Assembly: GCA_006738865.1 (NCBI GenBank)
Contig: AP019701.1
Coordinates: 1,980,001 to 2,044,000, forward strand
Direction of reading: 5' to 3'
Source: Allostella sp. ATCC 35155
GTDB lineage: Bacteria; Pseudomonadota; Alphaproteobacteria; ATCC43930; Allostellaceae
DNA length: 64,000 bases
This document shows, in pieces, positions 16,637 through 24,765 of this stretch (positions within the stretch are counted from its first letter, which is position 1; each line of letters starts with the position of its first letter). The notes beneath the pieces are model-generated. The model made no database searches, was not told the origin of the DNA, and was given only the letters and a program-made list of their open reading frames with translations. Made by a program: the position numbers and the translations under genes.

Positions 16637-17412
16637 CGCCCGGGATGGTGGCGGGGCAGGTCGCGCTCGTCACCGCCTCGACCTCCGGCATCGGCCTCGC
16701 GACGGCGGCGGCCTTTGCCGCGGCCGGCGCCGAGGCGGTCATCCTCAACGGGCGGAACGCGGAGCGGGGGGCGCTGGCCGTCGCCCATGTCCGGCAGGCC
16801 GTGCCGGAGGCGGACGTGTCGTTCCTGGTCGGCGACCTCACCGGCCTCGACGCGGCGGGCGCGGTCGTGCAGGGCGTGCTCGATCGCCACGGCCGGATCG
16901 ACGCGCTGGTCCATTGCGGCGGCGCCCAGGTGGCGCCGGACCTTTTCGTGCGGACCGATCCTGCGGACTATCGCGCTCTCGTCGACGGCTACTTCACCGC
17001 GATCCTCAATTGCTGCCATTGGGTCGTGCCGGCGATGGCGGCACAGGGGCAGGGCACGATCACCGTCGTCGCGTCGGACGCGGGCAAGATCGCGACGCCC
17101 GGCGAGGCGGTCATCGGCGCGCTCAAGGCGGCGGCGATCATGTTCGTGCGCACCCTGGCGCTCGAGGTCGGGCGGAACGGCGTGCGGGTCAACTGCATCT
17201 CGCCGTCGCTGGTCGCCGAGACGCGCTCCTACGAGCGCATCATGAGCGGCCCGTTCAGCGCCAAGGTCTTCGAGAAGGCGATCCGCAAGGCGCGCCTCGG
17301 CCTGCCGACCCCGGCCGACATCGCGCCGATGGCGGTCTTCCTGGCCAGCCCGCAGGCCGCCAAGATCACCGGCCAGGCGATCAGCATCAACGGCGGCATC
17401 TCGGCCGCCTGA
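16633..17412 (+). CDS. Short-chain dehydrogenase/reductase-like protein, catalytic Tyr replaced
   Basis: A 259-aa SDR fold protein with the cofactor motif TASTSGIGLATAAAFAAAG near the N terminus and NGRNAERG. The family's catalytic tetrad is damaged. Where Y-x-x-x-K is expected the sequence reads EAVIGALKAAAI: Ile replaces Tyr, while the Lys and an upstream Ser (VVASDAG) remain. It may be a non-catalytic subunit, or use another residue. It ends with GQAISINGGISAA, a normal SDR C terminus. It is coupled by ATGA to the upstream dehydrogenase and followed 35 bp later by the decarboxylase-like gene. Confidence 0.83.
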   Translation: MTPGMVAGQVALVTASTSGIGLATAAAFAAAGAEAVILNGRNAERGALAVAHVRQAVPEADVSFLVGDLTGLDAAGAVVQGVLDRHGRIDALVHCGGAQVAPDLFVRTDPADYRALVDGYFTAILNCCHWVVPAMAAQGQGTITVVASDAGKIATPGEAVIGALKAAAIMFVRTLALEVGRNGVRVNCISPSLVAETRSYERIMSGPFSAKVFEKAIRKARLGLPTPADIAPMAVFLASPQAAKITGQAISINGGISAA

Positions 17413-17447
17413 CCGACACCGCAACGATCACCCAGGGAGAAGCGACG

Positions 17448-17828
17448 ATGGACAAGCGCGAGACCGGCCGCCAGGTCATGAACGAGGTGCTGGGCGTCGA
17501 CTACATGACGCGCCGGGACCAGTCGAAGAACGCCTTCAACGCCCCGCTGCGCCAGTTCTCGGAAGAGGCCTGCTTCGGTACGATCTGGTCCCGGCCCGGC
17601 CTGCCGCGGCAGACGCGCAGCCTGCTCTGCCTCGTCATGCTGACCGCCCTCGGCCGCGCGCCTGAGCTCCGCATCCACGTCAACGCCGCGCTCAACAACG
17701 GCTGCACGCCCGAGGAGATCCAGGAGGCGCTCTACCAGACCGCGGCCTATTGCGGCCTCCCGGCCGCGATCGAGAGCTTCCGCGTCGCCGAGGATGTCCT
17801 GCGCGAGCGCGGGGTGCTGCCGGAGTAG
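17448..17828 (+). CDS. Carboxymuconolactone decarboxylase (CMD) family protein
   Basis: A 126-aa CMD-fold protein similar to PcaC-type gamma-carboxymuconolactone decarboxylases, with ACFGTIWSRPGLPRQTRSL, then ELRIHVNAALNNGCTPEEI and TAAYCGLPAAIESFR. Such small helical proteins decarboxylate lactones or act as peroxidase-like enzymes. A good AGGGAGA ribosome site precedes the ATG. It is the last gene of the catabolic run. Its 3' 158 bp recur about 5 kb downstream at 22653-22810, bracketing an inserted segment. Confidence 0.87.
   Translation: MDKRETGRQVMNEVLGVDYMTRRDQSKNAFNAPLRQFSEEACFGTIWSRPGLPRQTRSLLCLVMLTALGRAPELRIHVNAALNNGCTPEEIQEALYQTAAYCGLPAAIESFRVAEDVLRERGVLPE
17671..17828 (+). repeat. 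Direct repeat, copy 1 (3' end of CMD-family gene)
   Basis: These 158 bp, ending with the stop codon of the CMD-family gene, recur at 22653-22810 with 155 identical bases. The three differences (GAG/GAA, CTC/CTG, CGC/CGT) are all synonymous. The pair brackets the helicase insertion and resembles the attachment repeats left by elements that enter a gene's 3' end and restore it. Confidence 0.85.
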
Positions 17829-17898
17829 GAGCGGGAAACTTGGCGGTCCGGGCGAAGCTGCAGCTGGCATAGTCCGTAGGGGGCGCCGTGTGGAGTAG

Positions 17899-17937
17899 AG
17901 CTGGCAATGGCAGGTGGATGTGAGGCTATTGCCAGCT
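17899..17937. terminator. Inverted repeat between converging genes
   Basis: AGCTGGCAAT and ATTGCCAGCT form a perfect 10-bp inverted repeat with a 19-nt loop, followed by TTT. It lies between the plus-strand CMD gene and the minus-strand helicase gene, where a bidirectional terminator is expected. Confidence 0.45.
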
Positions 17938-18005
17938 TTCGGACAAAATTCCCGCAGGGCGCTGGTTCGCGGACAATTCTCAAACAGAGACCCGGTGCCA
18001 ATGTG

Positions 18006-20837
18006 CTACCTTATAGATATCCGTCCTGTCGTACAGGCTGCTGCGAGCAAGACCAGACCATTTGGATGCTTGAACCGAGAACTCTCATCGCCGAGACGTT
18101 GGTTGGCTGACTTGGCAATGCTTTCGAGCGCCTCTCGGCGCCGTGTCTGATTCAGTGGCTGCGACTGCGCGACTTGGGCCGTCTGACGCAGCCAATCTCC
18201 GATGGCCCGTGGATCGACCGTCACGTTCAATGCCTCATCGGCATGAACGATCCGAAACTCATCTACTATCGGCTCACCCTGATCGTTTTGCCATCGGAGC
18301 CGGTGAGCTGCGAGTACGCCCGCCGGCAAGCCTGAAAATTCGACATCAGCGTAGGTCCCTCCGAACTCGGGACGTTGTGCGCAACGAACCAACTCCTGAA
18401 AGAAATCGCTCTCAAAGTCGAGCAGTACAACGTCCGCGATACGCAGAGTCAGCGCGCGATCTGTTGTAACTCGTACCAAGGTCCGCTGATCGAATTCGCG
18501 AAAGCGGCCCCGCATCTCCTCTGGAAGACGAAGGTGGAGAACTCGCCCGTCGTATGTGGCGGCCTCTACAGCGACTCCCAGGAATGGAAGCATCGAGGAA
18601 ATGAAGCTGCGTACATCGTCCATGCCTAGACCTAGAGAGCGAGCCAACGCGGTTGGGTCGAAGCCAGCAGCATAGCTCAACATCTCGTCCTGCATTTGTT
18701 TGGCCGCCTGCGCGTCGCGGATCGCCTCCTCGATCTCCTCTTTGGTTCTGGAGTCCCGCCCACCTATGGCGCGTTGTAGGATCGACGCCATGTCGATGCT
18801 CTCAAGCAGCTCACCCAGTATCTCGGCGTAGAGCGCATCGCCGAATTCTGGCCCTACCGGTGCCATCTCTCGCGCAACGGTCGCAACACGATCTAGCATC
18901 AGGCTGATCGATTGATTGTCGAAGCTGTCAGCTGCATGAAGGTTAAAGACAACAACTTTAGACTTTTGACCATACCGATAGAGACGGCCGATCCGCTGAA
19001 TGATACGGGCTGGGTTCCATGGGAGGTCGTAATTGACCATCACATGACACGAGTCCTGGAGATTAATGCCTTCACCCCCCGCCTCTGTAGATACCATAAA
19101 GGTGGCTTCGTCGCGAAAGGACTGGATGGCCTCGAGTTTTTCCGGCAATCCCATAGAACCGTTGATCAAAGCGACCGAGTGATTAGGAAAACGTGTCTGC
19201 AAGGCCTCGTGGATATAGGATTGAGTGGCGCGATACTCCGTAAAAATTAGCAATCGCTTGCCTTGCGCCACAACGGGAGCCACGACCGAGTCAAGGAACT
19301 GGGACAATTTTTCATCTGACTGGCGAGCGATCTGCGCCGCCTCGATGAGTTCCTGCAACAGGGCTTCCTCGTTGTCGAAGAAGCTAGAACTGGGTATGTC
19401 ATCCTCGATTGTGTCTTGATCGTCACCACCATCCAGAAGCTGATCGATCGACGCGCTATCCGACCGGATCACGCCAGCTAGGTCTTGCCCGCCAAGTTTC
19501 TGGAGCCTTGTCCGTAGCGCCTTCTCGATGGCTGCTACCGACGAAGATGCTAGCTTCCGATAGATCACCATAACGAAGCCGATGGCCCGTCCGGCAGTAC
19601 CACCAGCATCCCCGGCCTTGTAACCTCGACGGAGGTACTCGGTAAGTCTCTGGTTAAACCAGATTGATTGCGGCGACGGGGTAATCGGGACGCGGTGGAC
19701 CTCGTGCCCCTGGAAGATCAGGTTTCCGTCAGCATCGGTGACCGCTGACTTGCGGTTGCGAAGTATCAGTTGTGATACCAGTTCCGGAGTGGCTTCCAGG
19801 CCGTCAATCTGGGGACGCAGATCAGGACGAATGAGGTGCAGCAGGCCCTTAAACCGGTCTGTGTAGCCCTGGTGGGGCGTCCCACTCAGCAGCAGGAACG
19901 CATCCGCGAATTCTCGAAGTGCCTCGGCGAGCCGGTACCTATCAGAACGCTCGCCATCGCCGTGGCGGTTCAACCGGTGGCCTTCGTCGAAGATCACGAT
20001 GTCCCACGCGCCGGCTGCGCGAAGCCGTGTCAGATGATCCTCACGCTTGGCGAGGTCAAGCGAGACGATCACCTGATCATATAGTTTCCACCGGGCGGGA
20101 TCGTGCTCGGTGAAGTCGAGGCCATAGATCCTAAACAGCTGCTGGAATTTGTACTGCATCTCGTCGCGCCACTGGCGCGTCAACCCCGCAGGCGTGACCA
20201 CGAGAATGCGGCGCGCGCGTCCCTGTCGCCTGAGGGCGGCCAGAAGCAAACCGACTTCTATCGTTTTCCCGAGTCCGACGTCATCGGCGATAAGCCAGTT
20301 CGTGTGACCGGAGCTGACAATGCGGTGGACGAGCTGGACTTGGTGCGGTAGCGGATCGATATCCAATCTGTCGAGAGAGCCAGTCAATTGGTTCCAATTC
20401 TCCAGCGCGTGGGAGAGCATGCGAAGGCGGAACCGCTCGGCGGCATCGGCGTGCTGCTTCTCGTCTCGCTGAAGGCGCAACTGTGGGTTCTTGACACGCC
20501 GTAGGTTCTCATAGGGCATCCAGGTCGACCGACCGGTGTCGTGCCATTGGACTAGGATCTGCTCGCGCCGACCGAGCAATCGCGTCTCGACGGTATCGCC
20601 CATGCCGAGGGGCTTTCGCACGGCCGAAACGGGGATGTCCTGCACCGTCCAGCCCCGCTGGATTCCACATCGAACGTCTGACAGGGGCACCCATTCGGGG
20701 CCGCCGGGAACCCAATTCACCTCCAGCATCCACCCTTGGCTGTTCTGTAACCGTCGGTTGACGAGGCCGAGGAGGGGCTCTTTGCTGCCGCGGCGCACCA
20801 CCCAGCACCCCTCCACAGGCAATATGGGGTCTGTCAT
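18006..20837 (-). CDS. SNF2/RapA-type DEAD-like helicase
   Basis: A 943-aa double-stranded-DNA translocase of the SNF2 class. After an N-terminal region with small beta-barrel-like repeats (residues 1-120) come motif I DDVGLGKTIE (186-194), VTPAGLTRQWRDEM (Ia), the DEGH box (284-287), and LLSGTPHQG (III). The C-terminal lobe has LLIFTEYRATQSYI, STEAGGEGINLQ and QRIGRLYRYGQ. All ATPase motifs look intact. It resembles RapA and the SNF2 helicases of phage-defence systems such as DISARM DrmD; a specific assignment is not possible by eye. It overlaps the upstream 505-aa gene by 4 bp, so the pair is one operon. Confidence 0.85.
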   Translation of the reverse strand: MTDPILPVEGCWVVRRGSKEPLLGLVNRRLQNSQGWMLEVNWVPGGPEWVPLSDVRCGIQRGWTVQDIPVSAVRKPLGMGDTVETRLLGRREQILVQWHDTGRSTWMPYENLRRVKNPQLRLQRDEKQHADAAERFRLRMLSHALENWNQLTGSLDRLDIDPLPHQVQLVHRIVSSGHTNWLIADDVGLGKTIEVGLLLAALRRQGRARRILVVTPAGLTRQWRDEMQYKFQQLFRIYGLDFTEHDPARWKLYDQVIVSLDLAKREDHLTRLRAAGAWDIVIFDEGHRLNRHGDGERSDRYRLAEALREFADAFLLLSGTPHQGYTDRFKGLLHLIRPDLRPQIDGLEATPELVSQLILRNRKSAVTDADGNLIFQGHEVHRVPITPSPQSIWFNQRLTEYLRRGYKAGDAGGTAGRAIGFVMVIYRKLASSSVAAIEKALRTRLQKLGGQDLAGVIRSDSASIDQLLDGGDDQDTIEDDIPSSSFFDNEEALLQELIEAAQIARQSDEKLSQFLDSVVAPVVAQGKRLLIFTEYRATQSYIHEALQTRFPNHSVALINGSMGLPEKLEAIQSFRDEATFMVSTEAGGEGINLQDSCHVMVNYDLPWNPARIIQRIGRLYRYGQKSKVVVFNLHAADSFDNQSISLMLDRVATVAREMAPVGPEFGDALYAEILGELLESIDMASILQRAIGGRDSRTKEEIEEAIRDAQAAKQMQDEMLSYAAGFDPTALARSLGLGMDDVRSFISSMLPFLGVAVEAATYDGRVLHLRLPEEMRGRFREFDQRTLVRVTTDRALTLRIADVVLLDFESDFFQELVRCAQRPEFGGTYADVEFSGLPAGVLAAHRLRWQNDQGEPIVDEFRIVHADEALNVTVDPRAIGDWLRQTAQVAQSQPLNQTRRREALESIAKSANQRLGDESSRFKHPNGLVLLAAACTTGRISIR

Positions 20838-22351
20838 TCTGGCACTCCCCCCTCGACCCGCCGCTCGGTCGGATCGACGATGCTCAGCGACATTGGTGTG
20901 CCGTCGTCGGGATGTCTGATTTCGCGATGCCAGCCCCGGCGATCAGCCTGTTCTGTCGGGTCATAGGCAAAGGCTCTGAGCCGCAAACCTTCGTCCAGAA
21001 GTCGGCAATGCTCCTCTGCCACCCGCTGTCCCACGAACTCGGCGAACGAGATGGCGGCCCTGCTGTCACGAGGCAACGCGTACCAATCATCGAGCCAGTC
21101 GGAGTCGATCATCTCTTCAGGCGGAAGGTGTGCCCGCGCCTCGCAAATGCGCTGGGCGGCGGCCCATGTGAGCGCTTGCGGCCCATTTGCCAGCCGCTTC
21201 ACTACGCCGAACCCGTTTGACGTACCGGGCCGCACGACGCGGCAGATCCACCACTCTGGACGATCTTCCCAAACCGCACGAAGTGCGTCCATGGCTCGAA
21301 GCGTGTTCCAATCCAACCCGCGCAGAGCCCCACGCTCGATGGCACGGAATGTGGGGGCAGCAGTGCGACGAGTGAAGAATTCCTCAAGCCATTCCATTGC
21401 AGCCGACTGTTCCGTACGTGAGTGGACGTCCAGGAGCGCGACGATCTGCGCCGCCCGCTGTCGCGCCCGGGATGTCGGCGGAAACTCCCGTGCCCAATCC
21501 TCCGACCCGAGGCGCTGACTGATGTCAGGATCATAGTCTGGAAGATCGAGATCCGTGGCATCCAGCATCGGATCCTGCCGGGCATCGAAGCCAGCGTCGT
21601 CCTCTGCTAGGCTTTGAACTGGGTTGGCGACTGTGTCGGAATGGGAGACATCCCAAGCGCTGTCGTCGCAGTCCGACGGTGACGGACATCCGATGGGGAT
21701 AACTTCGCGTGACGCACTGTCGGCGTGCTGCGCCAAGCGTTGCTGTGGGGCCGCTGGTTCTGGGCCGGATAGGCTTACTGCAACAGCAGGACTTGGGGTT
21801 GACACTGCGGGCGCTTCAGGCGGTAGCAACTTGGCCGTGGGCGCATCGTCGGCAGCCTGCACGACAGCGAGCGATTTCGCGAGTTTCCGCAAGCCATCCG
21901 TGGTCGGTACCACAGCTGTCTCGCCCGTCACTGCTGCCCCGACCTGCGCTCCCGCCAGCGCGGGCCGGGGAGGCTTCGCTTGCGTGGCAAGACCTTCGGC
22001 AGCCGAATTGTCGGCACGAGTGGTCATGCTCGGCGAGCGGACTGCGGCAACGGCATCTTTAGCCTGATCCGCATCGCGTCTTGCTATAGCCGCCGGCAGA
22101 CCATTCGCATTACGCCGCGGCCGGGCACCGATTGGCGGGATAGAAGGACTTTCGTCGGCGTCGGGTATTGGGAGTTCGGTTGGCTCGTCGCCGAAAGGCG
22201 CCCAAGGGTCCGGGGGCTTCGCGTCTCGAACCTGGACCTGCGCATCCTCACGGTGCCAAGAATGATCGCGGGGTGGCGCTTCAGGAACCAACGGGAGCGG
22301 GGCGCGCCCGCCTGACAGTAGGCTACGCAGTTTGCGAAGCCAGCCACTCAC
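20834..22351 (-). CDS. Unrecognised 505-aa protein paired with SNF2 helicase
   Basis: I do not recognise a family. Residues 1 to about 260 are low-complexity, rich in Ala, Pro, Ser and Asp, and probably disordered. From about 270 the sequence looks folded: REFPPTSRARQRAAQIVALL, MEWLEEFFTRR, then PEWWICRVVRPG, MIDSDWLDDWYALP and AAISFAEFVGQRVAEE, ending with polar FAYDPTEQADRRGWHREI. There is no signal peptide or membrane segment. Its stop overlaps the helicase start (ATGA). The context suggests a substrate-recognition or effector partner of the helicase in a two-gene defence-like module, which is inference. Confidence 0.65.
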   Translation of the reverse strand: MSGWLRKLRSLLSGGRAPLPLVPEAPPRDHSWHREDAQVQVRDAKPPDPWAPFGDEPTELPIPDADESPSIPPIGARPRRNANGLPAAIARRDADQAKDAVAAVRSPSMTTRADNSAAEGLATQAKPPRPALAGAQVGAAVTGETAVVPTTDGLRKLAKSLAVVQAADDAPTAKLLPPEAPAVSTPSPAVAVSLSGPEPAAPQQRLAQHADSASREVIPIGCPSPSDCDDSAWDVSHSDTVANPVQSLAEDDAGFDARQDPMLDATDLDLPDYDPDISQRLGSEDWAREFPPTSRARQRAAQIVALLDVHSRTEQSAAMEWLEEFFTRRTAAPTFRAIERGALRGLDWNTLRAMDALRAVWEDRPEWWICRVVRPGTSNGFGVVKRLANGPQALTWAAAQRICEARAHLPPEEMIDSDWLDDWYALPRDSRAAISFAEFVGQRVAEEHCRLLDEGLRLRAFAYDPTEQADRRGWHREIRHPDDGTPMSLSIVDPTERRVEGGVPE

Positions 22352-22652
22352 GGCATCAGTCCGGCATGCAAAGCGATCTGGTGCATATGCAGTTCGCCGA
22401 ACTGGCGGCGCCGCACCCTTGAACCTGGACCGGCAGCCAGAGAATGCTGCTCCCTTTGCACGGCCACGGATCCGAGAGCTGCATCGTAGCAGTCGATGAG
22501 GCGGGGCTTTGAGGAGGGGAGGAAGCTGACGAGCATGGCGGCGGGGAATTTGGAAGGTTCTCGGCCACCTTGGTCAAGAAGTTAGTTGAGCGGGGTCGCA
22601 TTAATGCAACCGCGGCCTCCGGTATGCCGGCCGGGCCTGCGGCGTCAGACCG
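22352..22652. other. Non-coding end of the inserted segment
   Basis: About 300 bp upstream of the 505-aa gene up to the second direct repeat. It should contain the promoter of the helicase operon, but I see no convincing protein gene, integrase remnant or clear -35/-10 pair. At its right end (about 22625-22650) weak similarity to the CMD gene begins (the encoded RPGLRRQT matches RPGLPRQT of the intact gene), followed directly by the strong repeat. Confidence 0.4.
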
Positions 22653-22810
22653 GCATCCACGTCAACGCCGCGCTCAACAACGGCTGCACGCCCGAGGAAA
22701 TCCAGGAGGCGCTGTACCAGACCGCGGCCTATTGCGGCCTCCCGGCCGCGATCGAGAGCTTCCGCGTCGCCGAGGATGTCCTGCGCGAGCGTGGGGTGCT
22801 GCCGGAGTAG
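22625..22810 (+). pseudogene. Truncated second copy of the CMD-family gene (direct repeat copy 2)
   Basis: Bases 22653-22810 are 155/158 identical to the 3' end of the intact gene at 17448-17828 and keep its stop codon. Just upstream, RPGLRRQT aligns to RPGLPRQT of the intact protein, and the roughly 18 codons between that motif and IHVNAALNN are deleted. The N-terminal 45 codons are missing. It cannot make a complete decarboxylase. It is best read as the displaced 3' end left on the far side of the insertion. Confidence 0.75.
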
Positions 22811-22938
22811 CGCCGGGTCGAAGCTGGCGCGGACGGAACCGATCCGTGCGATGACGGCGGCAGCCCGGGCGCGCTTGCGGGCGCGATGATGCCGGCGCCG
22901 CCTGTCATCCGCGCCCTTCAGGCGCCGACCGTCCGGCC

Positions 22939-24129
22939 TCAGCTCTGTGGGGTCAGGCGGATCAGCGCGCCGTTGCGGGAGTCGGTCAGGATCATCACCG
23001 CCCCGTCCCGCGCCACGTCGACATCGCGAACTCGACCGATGCCCTGCGGGTAGCGCGCCTCGCCCGTCACGCGGCCGCCGTCGACCTCCAGGCGGACAAG
23101 CGCCTGAACATGAAGACCGCCGATCAGGATGCTTCCCTGCCATTCCTGGAACATTGCTCCGTCGTAGAAGGCCATCCCGGAGGGGGCGATCACCGGATCC
23201 CAGTAGTAGATCGGCTGTTCCATCCCAGCCTTTGCCGTAATGCCGTCCCCGATGGGTGCTCCGCTGTAGTCCTCGCCATAGGTGATGACCGGCCACCCGT
23301 AGTTCAGGCCCGGTTCGGGCCGGTTCAGCTCGTCACCGCCGCGCGGACCGTGCTCGACGATCCAGAGTGCCCCGTCCGGGCCGAGGGCCGCCGACTGGAT
23401 GTTGCGGTGTCCGTAGGACCATATCTCCGGCTTGCCGCCGGGCAGTTTCGGGTTGCCGTCGGCGGGGCCGCCCATCGGGTCGATCCGCAGCACCTTGCCG
23501 ATATGGGTGGAGACATCCTGGGCGAGTTGCCGCGGCTCGGGCAGCGACCGTTCGCCCGTCGTGACGAAGAGCGCGCCGCTGCGGTCGAAGACGAGGCGCG
23601 AGCCGAAATGCAGGGTCGAGTTCCAGGCTGGCTGCTGCTGAAAGATGACCCGGACTCCGGTCATCCGGCTGCCGTCCTTGGAAAGCACGCCGGTCGCCAC
23701 GGCCGTCGCGTTCTTCCCGGCGCCGCGCGGCTCCGCATAGCTCCACCACACGCGGCGCGTCTTGTCGAAGTCGTCCCGGACGACCACGTCCAGCAGTCCG
23801 CCCTGGCGCCGGGCATCGACCTCGGGCAGGCCCTGGACCGGGGCGGAAACCGTCCCATCGGCCGCGACCACGCGCATCCGGCCCGGCCGCTCCGTTACCA
23901 GCCAGCTGCCGTCCGGCAGCTGATCCATACCCCACGGGTTCTCGAGACCGTCCGCGATGATCTCTCGCGACAGCGCGACCCGGTCGTTGATGATGGGTGC
24001 GCGGGTCTGTCCCTCGAACGCAGGTCTCTGACCGGGCGCGTTCGGCGGCGCCGCGTTGAAGTCCTGCGCCGATGCAGCGTTGAAGTTCGCGGCGAGGGCG
24101 AGCGAGAAGACGAACGCGAAACGGGTCAT
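22939..24129 (-). CDS. PQQ-dependent sugar dehydrogenase (soluble aldose dehydrogenase family), exported
   Basis: A 396-aa beta-propeller protein of the YliI/soluble glucose dehydrogenase family. A signal peptide (MTRFAFVFSLALAANFNAAS, cleavage near ASAQ) is followed by LENPWGMDQLPDGSWLVTER, TTGERSL, SYGHRNIQSAALGPDG, WIVEHGPRGGDELN and NYGWPVITYG, typical PQQ and Ca2+ site landmarks. It would oxidise aldoses in the periplasm. I chose the ATG at 24129, which begins the signal peptide and has AAGGGGA upstream; the frame stays open beyond it but without protein-like sequence. Confidence 0.88.
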   Translation of the reverse strand: MTRFAFVFSLALAANFNAASAQDFNAAPPNAPGQRPAFEGQTRAPIINDRVALSREIIADGLENPWGMDQLPDGSWLVTERPGRMRVVAADGTVSAPVQGLPEVDARRQGGLLDVVVRDDFDKTRRVWWSYAEPRGAGKNATAVATGVLSKDGSRMTGVRVIFQQQPAWNSTLHFGSRLVFDRSGALFVTTGERSLPEPRQLAQDVSTHIGKVLRIDPMGGPADGNPKLPGGKPEIWSYGHRNIQSAALGPDGALWIVEHGPRGGDELNRPEPGLNYGWPVITYGEDYSGAPIGDGITAKAGMEQPIYYWDPVIAPSGMAFYDGAMFQEWQGSILIGGLHVQALVRLEVDGGRVTGEARYPQGIGRVRDVDVARDGAVMILTDSRNGALIRLTPQS

Positions 24130-24416
24130 CTCATGGTCCCCTTCTGTTGCGCCTGCGACGACCCCGCTTGAGTGCAGCGAGAGATCGAGGGCGTCCGCTG
24201 TGCCGTTCCCCAACGGCCGCGTCGCATGCGCGCGCAGAGCCGCGGCGGCTGACGGCTCGCCAGTCTGAAAGGGCCAACCCTTTCTGCCTCGATGGGTTCC
24301 TTCGGCGTCCCCGCGCCGACCTCGCCTCTGCGATCGGAACGACCGCGTCGTTGGCGGCAGGGTCCGGCGGCCCGCGCCTCCGAGCGTTCCCGCAAGCGGC
24401 GCAAGAAGGTGGCCTA
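24130..24416. other. Intergenic region with a short palindrome
   Basis: Upstream region of the sugar dehydrogenase gene. It contains a 7-bp perfect hairpin, GAAAGGG-CCAA-CCCTTTC, at 24267-24284. I see no convincing gene on either strand. Confidence 0.35.
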
Positions 24417-24592
24417 ATACCAAGTCCGAAAAGCGATGACTCATGGCGCCGGCCAGCGACCGTGCGTCCCTCGACTTCGCTCGGGATGAGCCACCTTCTT
24501 GATATGATTAAGAAATTATCCTCATCCCGAGCGAAGTCGAGGGACGCAACGGCATCAATGACGGGTCGTTCCCCATCCACCGGATTTGGTAT
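24417..24592. repeat. Palindromic MITE/REP-like element, copy 1 (176 bp)
   Basis: The ends carry imperfect terminal inverted repeats, ATACCAAGTCCG (24417-24428) and CGGATTTGGTAT (24581-24592), 11/12 complementary. The centre has a perfect 27-bp inverted repeat (24464-24490 and 24521-24547), starting GCGTCCCTCGACTTCGC, around a 30-nt AT-rich loop. A related copy of almost the same length lies at 34128-34302. It has no coding capacity; the ends suggest mobilisation by a transposase elsewhere. Confidence 0.75.
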
Positions 24593-24609
24593 AAGTATTT
24601 GAAAATAAA

Positions 24610-24686
24610 TGGTGTCCCCGGCGGGATTCGAACCCACGGCCCCAGGATTAGGAATCCTGTGCTCTATCCGGCTGAGCTACGGGGAC
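24610..24686 (-). tRNA. tRNA-Arg (anticodon CCT)
   Basis: A cloverleaf on the minus strand: acceptor GTCCCCG pairs with CGGGGAC, D arm AGCTCAGCCGGATAGAGC, anticodon loop TTCCTAA giving CCT, T arm GGGTTCGAATCCC, and an encoded CCA end. It reads AGG codons. A possible -10 box TATAAG lies at 24704-24699. The MITE-like element ends 17 bp from its 3' end. Confidence 0.95.
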
Positions 24687-24765
24687 AGGCCAGGGGCGCT
24701 TATAGCAAGGGGAGGCGGTCCTTCGGAAGATGGAAGGCGCCCGGCGGCGCGGCTAGAGTCGGGGG

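Larger units (their letters stand above)
17829..22652. mobile_element. Inserted segment of lower GC carrying helicase cassette (possible integrative element or defence island)
   Basis: The segment lies between two near-identical copies of the CMD gene 3' end. Base composition drops: 28 of 60 bases are G or C in 19201-19260, against 43 of 60 in 17161-17220. It carries two minus-strand genes, an SNF2/RapA-type helicase and an unrecognised 505-aa protein. No integrase, transposase or obvious origin is visible, so it is either a decayed or trans-mobilised element, or a cassette brought in by homologous recombination. Confidence 0.6.

Noticed and set aside
22356-22601. Possible integrase or excisionase remnant left of the second repeat
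   Set aside because: The frames there are serine/proline-rich noise without tyrosine-recombinase or transposase motifs.
22586-22810. A 74-codon frame starting upstream of the second CMD repeat
   Set aside because: Only its last part is CMD; the first part is unrelated and the gene lacks two thirds of the domain, so it is treated as a remnant.
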